From the NCBI GenBank assembly GCA_020849895.1, contig JADZFN010000044.1, forward strand, positions 1-48,335: a DNA stretch of 48,335 nt, written 5' to 3'. The position numbers were made by a program, and so were the translations under genes. The notes under the pieces were generated by a model. It saw only the letters and a program-made list of their open reading frames with translations. It was not told the origin of the DNA and made no database searches. Below, in pieces: positions 31,657 to 42,999 of the stretch. The DNA comes from Verrucomicrobiia bacterium. Its GTDB lineage: Bacteria; Verrucomicrobiota; Verrucomicrobiia; JABWAM01. How positions within the stretch are numbered: position 1 is the first letter of the stretch; every line of letters begins with the position of its first letter.

Positions 31657-34600
31657 TCAGCCGAGGTTTCGACGCGTTCGAGACGGTTTCCGCTCGGGAT
31701 CGGGGATGCCGAGGGATTCGAGGAAAGCCAGAGTTTCCGAGAGCCAGCGGGTTGCGTCGCCGGGGCCGCCGTTTTCTCCGGCGTGGCTGAGGCGCGGGAA
31801 CCGGCTGCCGACCTGGATGAACTCTCCGCCCCGTTCGAGCATGACCTTGCCTTCCTCCGTCTCGACCGCCGTGACGCCCCGGGCCGCGGCCGCCGTGCGG
31901 ATGCGCGCGCGCGCGAGGAGCCATTCCACCGGCTGCGGCAGGCGGCCGAAGCGGTCTTTCCACCGGTTCGCGAGGGCATCGAGCTCGTCGGCGGTGGCGG
32001 CCTCGGCGAGGTGGCGATACGCCTCGAGGCGCAGGCGTCCTTCCGGAATCCACGCGCGCGGGAGGAACGCGCCCACGCCGCCTTTCGCCGCGTCCTCGGC
32101 GACGGGGAGGAAATCGAGGCGGACGCGGACCTCGAGGCGCGGGGCCGTTTTCTCCCCCTTGAGCCGGGCGACGGCTTCCTTGAGGAGGCGGCAGTAGAGC
32201 TCGAATCCGATGGCGGTGGCATGACCGCTCTGTTCGGTGCCGAGGAGGTTGCCCGCGCCGCGGATCTCGAGGTCGCGCATGGCGATCTTGAAGCCCGCGC
32301 CGAGCGCGCGATACTGGCGAATCGCGCTCACCCGCCGGCGCGCGTCAGCTTCGATCATCAGGTGGTGTGGAAGGAGGAGCCAGGCGTAGGCCTTCATTCG
32401 GCTCCGCCCGACGCGGCCGCGGAGCTGGTAGAGGTCGGCCAAGCCGAAGCGGTCGGCGCGGTCAATGATGATCGTGTTGGCGCTCGGGATGTCGAGGCCG
32501 CTCTCGATGATGGTCGTGGCGACGAGGACGTCAATTTCGCCCGCCACGAAACGGAGCATAATTTCTTCGAGCTGCTGTTCCGGCATCCGTCCGTGGCCGA
32601 TTTCGATGCGGGTTCCGGGCAGAAGTTCCGCGAGGCGGTCGCGCGTCTTTTGGATGGTGCCGATCCGGTTGTGGAGGAAAAAGACCTGCCCGCCGCGCGC
32701 GCGCTCGCGCGCGATGGCGTCGCGGATGAGGCGCTCGTCGTAGGCGGCGATCGTCGTCTCGACGGGGAGGCGGTTTGCCGGAGGCGTCTCGATCGTGCTG
32801 ATGTCGCGCGCGCCCATCAGGGCGAGGTAGAGCGTGCGCGGGATCGGCGTGGCCGAGAGGGTGAGGACGTCCACGCCGCGGAAGACCTCCTTGAAGCGTT
32901 CCTTGTGGTTCACGCCGAAGCGCTGTTCCTCGTCCACGACGACCAGGCCGAGGTTTTTGAAGCGGACGTCGGGTTGGAGGAGGCGATGGGTGCCGATGAG
33001 GATGTCCACCGCGCCTTCGGCGGCCGCGCGGAGGGTCTGCGTCTGCCGGCGCTGGGTGCGGAAGCGGCTGACGAGATCCACGCGGATGGGGTAGTCGGCC
33101 ATCCGTTCGCGAAAGGTGCGCTCGTGCTGCTGGGCAAGCACGGTCGTCGGGGCGAGCACGGCGACCTGTTTTCCGCCCATCACGGCCTTGAACGCGGCGC
33201 GAAGGGCCACCTCGGTCTTGCCGAAACCGACGTCTCCGCACACGAGGCGGTCCATCGGCTGCGGCGATTCCATGTCGCGTTTCGCGTCTTCGATCGCCGC
33301 GATCTGGTCGGCGGTTTCCTCATGGAGAAAGGCGTCCTCGAATTCGCGCTGCCATTCCGTGTCCGGCGCGAAGGCGTGTCCCGGTCTCGCGCGCCGCTCG
33401 GCTTCGACGCGGAGGATGCGCGCCGCGTATTCCTCGGCCGCCTGTCGGGCGCGCGCCGCCGCCCGCGCCCAGCGATCGCCGCCCAGCGTATCAAGCGCGG
33501 GGCGCGCCTTGCCGACTCCGACGTAACGGCCGACGAGGTGCGCCTGTTCGAGCGGGACGTGGAGCAACGCGCCGTCGGCGTATTCGAGGGTGAGCGCTTC
33601 CTGGAGCGCGCCGCCGGCCTCCACCTTGCGCGTGCCGAGGCAGCGGCCGACGCCGTGTTGGGCGTGGACGACGAGGTCGCCTTCCGCGTAATCGCTGAAG
33701 TTGATCGCCTCGCGGGCGACGCGGGAGCGCAGGCGCGCCTGGACGCGCAGGGCGCGGAGGGTTTGATAGCGGCCGAACACCTCCGCGTCGCTGAGCGCCG
33801 CGAGTTTCGCGTCGGGCCAGACGAACCCCCGAAGGAGAAAGCCGCGCGTCCATCGCGCGGTCCGGGCGAGCGCCGCGCCCTCTTCGCCAGCCGCCTCGAC
33901 AAGTTCGCGGAGGCGGCGCTCTTCGCCCTCGTTATTGCAGAAAACGACGACCTCGTAATCGTCGCCCGCCCAGTCGCGCCAATGGCGGAGGAGGAGGTCG
34001 TGGCGTTGATCGAGGAGGATCGGATCGGCGGTTCCCGTCGTGAGGAAGTCGTGCGCATGAAGCTCCAGGGCGGCGATCTCCGCGCCGTCGCGCGCGCCGA
34101 CCGGTCCGAGGCGCGGAGCCTCCTTCGAATCGGCGGGTTCGCTCCAGAGGAGGCGATCCGCCGGAAGATGATCGGCCAGCGTCGCGTCGCCTTCGCTTTC
34201 GAGAGCCGGGATCCATTCGAAAAAGGCTTCCTCCGAGATCGCCCCCTGCGTGGCGAGGTCGAAGGCGCGGATCGAGAGGATGGTTTCCCCGTCGAATTCG
34301 ACGCGCACGGGCGCCTCGGCCTGCATCGAGAACAGGTCGAGGATGCCGCCGCGCCGGGCGAACTGGCCGCGCGCGGCGACCTGGGCTTCCGCCTCGTAAC
34401 CGGCCTCCGCGAGCTGCGCGGCGAGGCGCTCCATGCCGGGGGCGTCCCCGACGGCCCATCGCTTTTTCTGGAGGCGAAGCGTTGCGGGGGAGGGGAGACG
34501 TGCGGCGGCGGCCGCGGCGGTGGCCACCACGAGGCGCGGGGCGGCGTCGGCGAGCGCCTCGAGCGCCTGGAGCCGTTCGAAGCGGGTTTCGGGATCGGCG

Positions 34601-34908
34601 ATCACGGCCGGCGCCCTTCCGTCCTCGCGGCGAGGCGAAGGTTCCGGCAGGCCCACGGGGGGGGCGAGATTGCCGAACCTGGCGGAAAGGGCGTTCGCCT
34701 CGGAAAAAAAATGCTCCTGCTCGCGCGCGCTGGGCGCGATCACGCACAGGACGCGCCCCGTGGCGGCGGCGAAGAGACAGGCGAGGAACGGACGGGCCGG
34801 CGCCGCGGCGCCCGGGAAACGCAGGGTGCGCCCCTCGGCGAGCGCGGCCAGGGCGGATTTCAGCTCCGGCGCCTTCGCGAGACGGCCAAAGATCGCGTCT
34901 TCATCCAC
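31657..34908 (-). CDS. mfd: Transcription-repair coupling factor Mfd
   Basis: 1083 residues from GTG 34908; a TTG at 34950 would add 14 residues but leaves only 37 bases to the divergent nuoF start. Domains in order: UvrB-like N-terminal (1-330; RGGILDLF near 186), RNA polymerase interaction domain (about 405-470; EGDLVVHAQHGVGRC), helicase motor with Walker A GDVGFGKTE (near 558), DEEQ box in VVDEEQRFG (near 659), motif III TLSATPIPRTL, and the TRG region, then a C-terminal TRCF domain. It displaces stalled RNA polymerase and recruits UvrA to the damaged strand. All motifs look intact. Confidence 0.95.
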   Translation of the reverse strand: MDEDAIFGRLAKAPELKSALAALAEGRTLRFPGAAAPARPFLACLFAAATGRVLCVIAPSAREQEHFFSEANALSARFGNLAPPVGLPEPSPRREDGRAPAVIADPETRFERLQALEALADAAPRLVVATAAAAAARLPSPATLRLQKKRWAVGDAPGMERLAAQLAEAGYEAEAQVAARGQFARRGGILDLFSMQAEAPVRVEFDGETILSIRAFDLATQGAISEEAFFEWIPALESEGDATLADHLPADRLLWSEPADSKEAPRLGPVGARDGAEIAALELHAHDFLTTGTADPILLDQRHDLLLRHWRDWAGDDYEVVVFCNNEGEERRLRELVEAAGEEGAALARTARWTRGFLLRGFVWPDAKLAALSDAEVFGRYQTLRALRVQARLRSRVAREAINFSDYAEGDLVVHAQHGVGRCLGTRKVEAGGALQEALTLEYADGALLHVPLEQAHLVGRYVGVGKARPALDTLGGDRWARAAARARQAAEEYAARILRVEAERRARPGHAFAPDTEWQREFEDAFLHEETADQIAAIEDAKRDMESPQPMDRLVCGDVGFGKTEVALRAAFKAVMGGKQVAVLAPTTVLAQQHERTFRERMADYPIRVDLVSRFRTQRRQTQTLRAAAEGAVDILIGTHRLLQPDVRFKNLGLVVVDEEQRFGVNHKERFKEVFRGVDVLTLSATPIPRTLYLALMGARDISTIETPPANRLPVETTIAAYDERLIRDAIARERARGGQVFFLHNRIGTIQKTRDRLAELLPGTRIEIGHGRMPEQQLEEIMLRFVAGEIDVLVATTIIESGLDIPSANTIIIDRADRFGLADLYQLRGRVGRSRMKAYAWLLLPHHLMIEADARRRVSAIRQYRALGAGFKIAMRDLEIRGAGNLLGTEQSGHATAIGFELYCRLLKEAVARLKGEKTAPRLEVRVRLDFLPVAEDAAKGGVGAFLPRAWIPEGRLRLEAYRHLAEAATADELDALANRWKDRFGRLPQPVEWLLARARIRTAAAARGVTAVETEEGKVMLERGGEFIQVGSRFPRLSHAGENGGPGDATRWLSETLAFLESLGIPDPERKPSRTRRNLG

Positions 34909-34987
34909 GAAAGAAAGTCTGCCCCGGCTTCGCGTCCGCGCAACTTCCAAGTTTGACGCTCCGGGACGGGTCGTTCATGGTGCGGCC

Positions 34988-36328
34988 ATGCCGGAACCGA
35001 ACCCGCTCGAGAAGCGCCTGCTGTTGGAGAATCTCGATCGCCCCGACTACACCCCCGACCTCGCCTGCTACCTTCGCCACGGCGGCTATGCCTCGTTGCG
35101 CAAGGCCCTGGCGATGCGCCCCGCCGAGATCGTCGCGGAAGTGAAGGCGTCGCAACTCCGCGGCCGCGGCGGCGCCGGGTTCTCCTGCGGCGTGAAGTGG
35201 GGGTTCATCCGCGAAGACGAGAAGCGCCCCGTCTACCTGATCTGCAACGCCGACGAATCCGAACCGGGCACCTTCAAGGATCGCCAGCTCATCCACAAGG
35301 ACCCGCACCAGCTTCTCGAAGGGATCGCGATTTCCGCCTACGCGGTTCGCGCGCGTGTCGCCTACATCTACCTCCGGGGCGAGTTTCCCCAGGGCGCGCG
35401 CATCCTGGAGCGCGCCCTCGCCGAGGCGCGCGAGCAGCGTTTCATCGGCCCGAAGGTGCTGGACGCCGATTTCTCGCTCGAGATCCACCTCCACCGAGGC
35501 GCGGGCGCCTACATCTGCGGCGAGGAGACGGGCCTCATCGAATCGCTCGAAGGCAAACGCGCCTATCCGCGCATCAAGCCGCCCTTTTTCCCCGCCGCGC
35601 TCGGTCTCTATCAGTGTCCGACGATCGTCAACAACGTGGAGACGCTCTGCAACATCGTCCACATCCTCCGCATGGGCGGCGCCGAGTATGCGAAGATCGG
35701 GCGGCCGAACAACACCGGCACCCGCCTGATCGGAGTTTCCGGCCATGTGAAGCGGCCGGGATATTTCGAGATCGAGAACGGCGCGCTGACGCTCGGGCAG
35801 ATCCTCAACGAGCTTTGCGGCGGCGTCCGCGAGGGGCGAAAGCTCAAGGCGATCATCCCCGGCGGCACGTCGTCGAAGGTCTTGCGCATGGGCGAAAAGT
35901 TCAAAATCAAGCTTTGCCGGCCCGACGGCGCGGCGGTCGAAAAAGAGGTCGGTCTCCTGGATCTGCCCTACGATTTCGACAGCCTGGTCGCCGCGGGTTC
36001 GATGAGCGGTTCGGGCGGCGTGATCGTGCTCGATGACTCGACCGACATGGTCAAGGCGCTCCATAACCTTAACCGTTTCTACGCGCACGAGAGCTGCGGG
36101 CAATGCACGCCGTGCCGGGAAGGAACGCTCTGGCTTCAGAAGATCACCGATCGCGTCATGGGCGGCGGCGGGCGCTCCCAGGATGCGGACCTCCTGACGA
36201 ACATCGCGGACAACATCGCCGGGCGGACCATCTGCGCGTTCGGCGAGGCCGCCTCGTGGCCCGTCCAGAGCTTCGTGGCGAAGTTCCGCGACGAGTTCGA
36301 AGCCGCTGGCAAGGCGACCGGGCCGTGA
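34988..36328 (+). CDS. nuoF: NADH-quinone oxidoreductase subunit F
   Basis: 446 residues from ATG 34988. LRGRGGAGFSCGVKW (58-71) binds NADH, NADESEPGTFKDR (88-99) binds FMN, a central SLBB domain follows, and Cys370, Cys373, Cys376 (SCGQCTPC) and Cys416 (TICAFG) ligate the N3 [4Fe-4S] cluster. It has no N-terminal thioredoxin-like or C-terminal ferredoxin extension, so NuoF is a better fit than HoxF or a hydrogenase beta subunit. Unusually, nuoE and nuoG are not adjacent: mfd lies upstream on the other strand and folP follows after 40 bases. Confidence 0.92.
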   Translation: MPEPNPLEKRLLLENLDRPDYTPDLACYLRHGGYASLRKALAMRPAEIVAEVKASQLRGRGGAGFSCGVKWGFIREDEKRPVYLICNADESEPGTFKDRQLIHKDPHQLLEGIAISAYAVRARVAYIYLRGEFPQGARILERALAEAREQRFIGPKVLDADFSLEIHLHRGAGAYICGEETGLIESLEGKRAYPRIKPPFFPAALGLYQCPTIVNNVETLCNIVHILRMGGAEYAKIGRPNNTGTRLIGVSGHVKRPGYFEIENGALTLGQILNELCGGVREGRKLKAIIPGGTSSKVLRMGEKFKIKLCRPDGAAVEKEVGLLDLPYDFDSLVAAGSMSGSGGVIVLDDSTDMVKALHNLNRFYAHESCGQCTPCREGTLWLQKITDRVMGGGGRSQDADLLTNIADNIAGRTICAFGEAASWPVQSFVAKFRDEFEAAGKATGP

Positions 36329-36368
36329 CGGCGCCGCGCTCGAGGGGCGAGGTTTTCCGCGCCGCTGC

Positions 36369-37247
36369 ATGATTTTTTCGTTCAAGGGCGCGACCTGGGA
36401 TCTGCCGCCGCGGAGGGTGGTTCTCTTCGGGATCCTCAACGTGACGCCGGACTCGTTTTCCGACGGGGGCTGCTTCACCACCCTCGAGTCGGCGCTGGCG
36501 CGCGCGCGGCAGCTCGAGGCGGAAGGCGCGGACGCGATTGACGTCGGCGGAGAGTCCACCCGCCCCGGCGCGGCGCCGATCTCCGCGGCCGAAGAGCTTG
36601 GGCGCATCATGCCGGTCCTCGCGGTCCTGCAGCGTCATCTCGCGATCCCGATTTCGGTGGACACCTCCAAAGCGGCGGTTGCGGAAGCCGCCCTCGCCGC
36701 CGGCGCGTCCATCGTCAACGACGTGAGCGGGCTCGCGCGCGATCCGCGCATGGCGGGCGTCGTCGCGGCCTCGGGGGCGGGCCTCATCCTCATGCACAGC
36801 CGGGGCGAACCGCGGACGATGAACGCGCGGGCGGCCTACAGTCGGGTGATCGAGGAGGTGAAGCGGGAACTCGGACAGCGCTTCGTGGCCGCCCAGCGCG
36901 CGGGGATCCCTCGCGAGCGGATGGCGGTGGATCCCGGGATCGGATTCGCGAAGACGGCGGAACAGAGCCGCCAGATCCTTCGCGAGCTGCGGAAGTTGAC
37001 CCAGGCGGAAGCGTCGGAATCTTTTTCGGGCCGTCCCGTCATGGTGGGTCTCTCGCTCAAGTCCTTTCTCGGCGGGGAGATGGCCGATCGCGCGCTGCCC
37101 ACGCTGGCGGCGGAGATGTGGGCCGTCGAGCAGGGCGCGCGATTCATCCGCACCCACGACGTCGGGCCGTTGCGCCGCGCGCTGGCGACCTGGGAAGACA
37201 TTGCGTCGGCGGGGCTTCCGCCGGCGCCCCGGGACCCGGGCGGCTGA
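36369..37247 (+). CDS. folP: Dihydropteroate synthase
   Basis: 292 residues, a TIM barrel that joins p-aminobenzoate to dihydropterin pyrophosphate in folate synthesis. Both family signatures are clear: ILNVTPDSFSDGG (22-34) and DVGGESTRPGA (58-68), plus SVDTSKAAVAEAAL, IVNDVSGLARDP, LMHSRGEP, DPGIGFAKT and the final FIRTHDVG. It follows nuoF by 40 bases, probably in the same transcript. The C-terminus (SAGLPPAPRDPGG) is a short variable tail. Confidence 0.96.
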   Translation: MIFSFKGATWDLPPRRVVLFGILNVTPDSFSDGGCFTTLESALARARQLEAEGADAIDVGGESTRPGAAPISAAEELGRIMPVLAVLQRHLAIPISVDTSKAAVAEAALAAGASIVNDVSGLARDPRMAGVVAASGAGLILMHSRGEPRTMNARAAYSRVIEEVKRELGQRFVAAQRAGIPRERMAVDPGIGFAKTAEQSRQILRELRKLTQAEASESFSGRPVMVGLSLKSFLGGEMADRALPTLAAEMWAVEQGARFIRTHDVGPLRRALATWEDIASAGLPPAPRDPGG

Positions 37248-37320
37248 AAAAAGGCGCGCCCGTTCCGAAGCCAGCGCCGGAGGCCGAGGCGCGTTCCGCG
37301 GGCTTGGGCGACGAGCGGGG

Positions 37321-37376
37321 TTAGAGGGTGTTTGAAAATTGGCCTGCCCTCAGTCGAATTTTCAAACACCCTCTTA
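37321..37376. repeat. 56-bp palindromic repeat element, copy 2
   Basis: Same arms as at 28959-29014, with centre GGCCTGCCCTCAGTCG (two differences). TTA again flanks both ends. It sits between the convergent folP and CPBP genes; its outer TTA (37374-37376) supplies the TAA stop of the CPBP gene on the - strand, so insertion may have altered that protein's end. Confidence 0.85.
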
Positions 37377-38138
37377 GGGCCACCAGCCCGCGGCGAGGCC
37401 CTTTTCGACGAAGCGGAGGCCGACGGAGACGCTGGGCAGAAGCGCTTTGGGGAACGCCCCCATCAGCGCGGCGCTGAGGAGCGCGTGCGAGAGGGCAAGG
37501 GCGTAGAGGTTCGGAGCGCGTTGGAAAACGCGCGCCCAGAAATACATGCCGACGAGCGTTCCGAGCATCAGGCCAGGATTGGGCGCGTGGAGGAGGACGA
37601 AATAGAGCGTGAGCGCGGCGGCGGCGCGGCGTCCCCGTCCGAGCCAGGGCATGAGTTGACGGTGAAAATAGCCTTGGATGACCAACTGTTGGAAAAAGGC
37701 GGGGATCGGGATCAAGCGCTTCCAGAAGCGCGCGCCGGGGGCGAAGACTTCGGCGGGGGACGCGCCCCAGAGCGCGCCGAGGGCGAGGATCGCCGCAAGG
37801 GCGGCCAAGGTCGGGAGCGCCAGCGCGCGGCAGGCGGCGCCGAAGTTGCGCAGGGAAAGCCCCATGGCCGCGGCGCCCGGCCAGGCGCGCCAGGTGGCGC
37901 CCGCCGCCCATCCGAAAAGGAGGGGGATGAGGAAGTAATCGCCGCGCAGCCGCCAGCGGGAAGAGGGCTCGAGATCGAGCGCGTGCGCGATCCCCGCGGG
38001 GAGGTCGGCGGGCTGGAGGGGGGACTCGAAGCCCGGCAGCCAGAGGGCGGCGAGCGCGGCGGCGGCCACGACGAAAATTCCGGCCGTCCGAGGCGGCGTC
38101 GTCGCCGGAGGCAAGAGGGGCTCGGCGCCCGTCGGCAT
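37374..38138 (-). CDS. CPBP-type membrane protein with degenerate protease motif
   Basis: 254 residues, about eight hydrophobic segments, starting 6 bases after the rpoD stop. The CPBP (Abi, CAAX-type) family has motif EExxxR, then FxxxH and HxxxN/B. Here the first is FFQQLVIQGYFHRQL, with Gln-Gln in place of Glu-Glu; the second His is kept in LLHAPNPGLM and the third in LSHALLSA. Loss of the catalytic Glu pair suggests a non-proteolytic member, though QQ variants recur in some phyla from memory. The C-terminal stop lies in the border of a palindromic repeat, so the natural end may have been longer. Confidence 0.72.
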   Translation of the reverse strand: MPTGAEPLLPPATTPPRTAGIFVVAAAALAALWLPGFESPLQPADLPAGIAHALDLEPSSRWRLRGDYFLIPLLFGWAAGATWRAWPGAAAMGLSLRNFGAACRALALPTLAALAAILALGALWGASPAEVFAPGARFWKRLIPIPAFFQQLVIQGYFHRQLMPWLGRGRRAAAALTLYFVLLHAPNPGLMLGTLVGMYFWARVFQRAPNLYALALSHALLSAALMGAFPKALLPSVSVGLRFVEKGLAAGWWP

Positions 38139-38144
38139 CGGAGA

Positions 38145-40037
<1,893 letters not shown>

Positions 40038-40083
40038 CCTTCGGCGAGGGGCGGGAGAAGACAGAAAAGCGGAACCCGTGATG

Positions 40084-41886
40084 TTATCCGGAGTTTGGAC
40101 TTTTGGCAAGTCTTTGCATCGCCTTCTTGACGTCCAGAATTCGGGCCTGGAGTTCCTGCTGCGCCGCGGGGGAAAGGGAAGGGGCCTTGAGGCGGGACAA
40201 AATCTGATCGCGCTGTCGAAAGAGGTGTTGCCGTTCGAGGTGATGGAGATTGTCCTGGAGATCGGCGACGAGGGCCTTGCGGTTGGACGGCCCCGCTTGC
40301 ATGAGCACCGAGGCGAGCATCGCGCGGGCTTCGTCGTCCAAGTCGGGCGGAGCCCCGCTCCATCCCTCTTGCCATTCCCCCTTCTTCGCGGCGGAGAGGA
40401 CATGGGCGAGGACCGCCGCCAGCGGATAGCCTTCGAGCCATTCCGGGCGGAGGTGCGCCGCGAGCATTCGCGCGCCCGGCGCCTCGGTCAAAGCGATGCG
40501 GAGCAGGTAGTCGGCGCATCGAAAGGCCTCGGGCGAGAGCGGCGCCTCCGCCGCCGGCGCGGCCGAGGGGCGCGCGGTCCGGCGGCGGAGGCGCGCGTAT
40601 TCCGCAAGAAAGGCTTCCGTCGGGATGCCGAGGATCTCGCAGACGTTCGCGACGGCGCGCAGGCGCGCCGGCTCGCTTTCGACCAGCGCGAGGAGCGGGG
40701 TGAAGTCCTCGACCACGCGCTGATGGTTTCGCGGGACGCGCATGTCCAGCTTCTCCCGGAGCGCGAGGGCGCGATGCTCGAAGACGTCCGCGGCGGCGGC
40801 GAGGAGCTTTTCCATCGTCGCGCCGCCCCGTTTGCGGATGAGGCTGTCCGGATCCTCTCCGGCGGGAAGGGTGACCGCCTTCACCGAGAGTCCGGTGGCG
40901 AGGAGGACGCCGGCATTGCGCCAAGTCGCCTCCTGCCCGGCCGAGTCGGCGTCGAAGCAAAGCACCGCTTCGTCCGCATAGCGGCGCAGGATGCGCGCCT
41001 GATCTTCCGTCAGGGCGGTGCCTTGTGGCGCCACGGCCCAGCCGAGTCCGGCCGACTGACAACGGATGCAATCGAGCTGGCCTTCGCAGAGCAGCGCTGT
41101 CCGGCGCTCCTGCAGGACGCGTTTCGCCCGGTCGAGGCCGAAGAGGAGGCGGCCCTTGTGGAAAACGGGCGTTTCGGGCGAGTTGATGTATTTGGCTTCC
41201 TTCGCGCCCGGATCGAGCAGGCGGGCGGTAAAACCGACGACCCGCCCGAAGTCGTCCGAGATCGGAATCATCAGGCGGCCGCGGAATCGGTCGGAGAGGC
41301 CGGAGCGGCTGCGGAGCGCGAGCCCCGCCTCCTCGAGCGCGGCGAGTTCGATCCCCTGCGTTTTCGCCCAGGCGACGAGCCCGTCGCCGCCTGCGGGCGA
41401 GAAGCCGAGACGATATTCCTTGGCGATCGCGCCGCCGAATTCGCGTTCCCGAAGGTAGCGCCGCGCGGTTTCCGCCCTCCGGTCGCGCATGAGGAGGAGG
41501 TGATACCAGTCCCGGGCTTTCGCGAGCGCGTCGTAGAGTCGCTCGCGCCGTTCCCGCGTCGGGCCGCGCGCGCCGGGCGTCGCGTTTTCGGGGAGCGCGA
41601 TCCCGGCCCGCTCGGCGAGGCGGCGCACGGCTGCCGAGAAATCGAGCCCCTCGCGCAACATGAGGAATTTGAAGACGTCCCCTCCCTGGCCGCAACCGAA
41701 GCACTTGAAGCTCTGGGTGCGCAGATTGACATGGAAGGAGGGGGTCTTCTCCTTGTGAAACGGGCAGAGCGCCTTGTGGCTCGCCCCCGCGCGTTTCAGG
41801 GGTACGCCGAGCCACTGGACGACTTCGACGAGGTCGTTCGCCATGCGGACGCGGTCCAGGATTTCTTTTCCAAAAAAATCGTTCAT
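40084..41886 (-). CDS. dnaG: DNA primase
   Basis: 600 residues from ATG 41886; the frame is open 39 bases further up but [18 protein letters not shown] is the normal start. CHC2 zinc ribbon: Cys41, His44, Cys62, Cys65 ([21 protein letters not shown]). The catalytic core includes [19 protein letters not shown] and [13 protein letters not shown], and the TOPRIM part has EGQLDCIRC and [12 protein letters not shown]. The C-terminal helicase-interaction domain is short and divergent. It makes RNA primers at the replication fork. It is divergent from the PfkB gene across 82 bases and leads the dnaG-rpoD-CPBP run. Confidence 0.97.
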   Translation of the reverse strand: MNDFFGKEILDRVRMANDLVEVVQWLGVPLKRAGASHKALCPFHKEKTPSFHVNLRTQSFKCFGCGQGGDVFKFLMLREGLDFSAAVRRLAERAGIALPENATPGARGPTRERRERLYDALAKARDWYHLLLMRDRRAETARRYLREREFGGAIAKEYRLGFSPAGGDGLVAWAKTQGIELAALEEAGLALRSRSGLSDRFRGRLMIPISDDFGRVVGFTARLLDPGAKEAKYINSPETPVFHKGRLLFGLDRAKRVLQERRTALLCEGQLDCIRCQSAGLGWAVAPQGTALTEDQARILRRYADEAVLCFDADSAGQEATWRNAGVLLATGLSVKAVTLPAGEDPDSLIRKRGGATMEKLLAAAADVFEHRALALREKLDMRVPRNHQRVVEDFTPLLALVESEPARLRAVANVCEILGIPTEAFLAEYARLRRRTARPSAAPAAEAPLSPEAFRCADYLLRIALTEAPGARMLAAHLRPEWLEGYPLAAVLAHVLSAAKKGEWQEGWSGAPPDLDDEARAMLASVLMQAGPSNRKALVADLQDNLHHLERQHLFRQRDQILSRLKAPSLSPAAQQELQARILDVKKAMQRLAKSPNSG

Positions 41887-41968
41887 GACGCCGAATCCCC
41901 ACTCAACGGCAAGTTTCGCCTCCAATCAAGCATTGCCACGGGATGCGCGCCGCGTTAGCTTCCCGCGC

Positions 41969-42904
41969 ATGTCGCTTCTCGTGGTCGGCTCCATCGGCAT
42001 TGACGACGTGAAAACGCCGCGCGAGGCGCGGAAGGACCTCCTCGGAGGATCGGCCTCCTACGCGGCCGTGGCCGCGAGCTATTTCGCCGAACCCCGGCTG
42101 GTGGGCGTGGTGGGCGAGGATTTCCCCGGGGAGCTCCGCCGCATCTTCCAGCGGCGCGGGGTGGACCTCGCGGGGATGCAGGTCGAGCCGGGGCGGACCT
42201 TCCGCTGGTCAGGCGAATATTTCCACAACATGAACGAGCGGCGGACGCTCTCCGTGGCGCTCAACGTCTTCGAGCGTTTCCGTCCCGACCTGCCGCCCTC
42301 GTGCCGCGAGGCGTCTTACGCCCTGCTCGGAAACATCGCGCCCTCGCTCCAGACGCATGTCCTCGGCCAGATGCGCCGCCCGCGCTTCACGATGGCCGAC
42401 ACCATGGACCTCTGGATCCGGACGGCGCGCGATGATCTCCTGCGCCTCCTGAAGAAGGTGGACGCCATCTGCATGAATGACAGCGAGGCGCGCGAGCTGA
42501 CCGGCGAACCGAACCTCAACCGCGCGGGGCGCGCCCTTCTCAGGCTCGGCCCTTCCTGGGCGATCGTGAAGAAGGGGGAACACGGCAGCCTCCTCTTCGG
42601 AAAGGACGCCTTCTTCTCCACGCCCGCTTTCCCCGTGGAAGACGTCCAGGATCCGACCGGCGCCGGCGACGCCTTCGCGGGCGGATTCATGGGGAGCGTG
42701 GCGCGGCAGCGGCGGACCGATTTCGCCACGCTCCAACGCGCGGCGGCGTTCGGAAGCGTGATGGCCGCGTTCACCGTGGAATCCTTCAGTCTCGATCGCC
42801 TCTGCGACCTTTCGTCGGGCGACATCAAGGCGCGTTGGCGCGCATTCGCGCGGATGGGGGATTACGACCGGAGGGACGCCGGCGCGATCCGTCGCGCACG
42901 CTGA
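41969..42904 (+). CDS. PfkB family carbohydrate kinase
   Basis: 311 residues from ATG 41969. The first motif is GGSASYAAVAASYF with GVVGEDFPG, and the second is DPTGAGDAFAGGFMG with catalytic Asp in TGAGD; VKKGEHGSLLF precedes it. The family phosphorylates sugars or nucleosides with ATP in the cytoplasm. MNDSEARELTGEPN and the lack of nucleoside marks favour a sugar kinase; identity unresolved. It precedes a promoter-like sequence and the corrinoid protein gene, so it is probably a separate unit. Confidence 0.9.
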   Translation: MSLLVVGSIGIDDVKTPREARKDLLGGSASYAAVAASYFAEPRLVGVVGEDFPGELRRIFQRRGVDLAGMQVEPGRTFRWSGEYFHNMNERRTLSVALNVFERFRPDLPPSCREASYALLGNIAPSLQTHVLGQMRRPRFTMADTMDLWIRTARDDLLRLLKKVDAICMNDSEARELTGEPNLNRAGRALLRLGPSWAIVKKGEHGSLLFGKDAFFSTPAFPVEDVQDPTGAGDAFAGGFMGSVARQRRTDFATLQRAAAFGSVMAAFTVESFSLDRLCDLSSGDIKARWRAFARMGDYDRRDAGAIRRAR

Positions 42905-42906
42905 AT

Positions 42907-42943
42907 TTGACATTGACTCAAACTGTGCGATCCGGCCGATAAT
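42907..42943 (+). promoter_or_regulatory. Likely promoter of the corrinoid/methyltransferase pair
   Basis: TTGACA (42907-42912) and TTGACT (42913-42918) stand back to back, followed by GATAAT (42938-42943). From the second box the spacer is 19 bases, slightly long. The stretch is AT-richer than its surroundings. The 56 bases to ATG 43000 are C-rich with no Shine-Dalgarno site and no cobalamin or SAM riboswitch fold that I recognise. Confidence 0.45.
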
Positions 42944-42999
42944 CCCTCTCGCGTCCTGTTTTCACCTCAATCCACCCTCAACCCATCCCTCCCCAAATC

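Noticed and set aside
31576-34956. Very long open frame on the + strand opposite mfd
   Set aside because: It is antisense to a gene with all Mfd motifs; high GC leaves the opposite strand open. No family features.
42944-42999. Cobalamin or SAM riboswitch before the corrinoid protein gene
   Set aside because: The leader is short and C-rich; neither a B12 box nor a SAM-type fold is recognisable.
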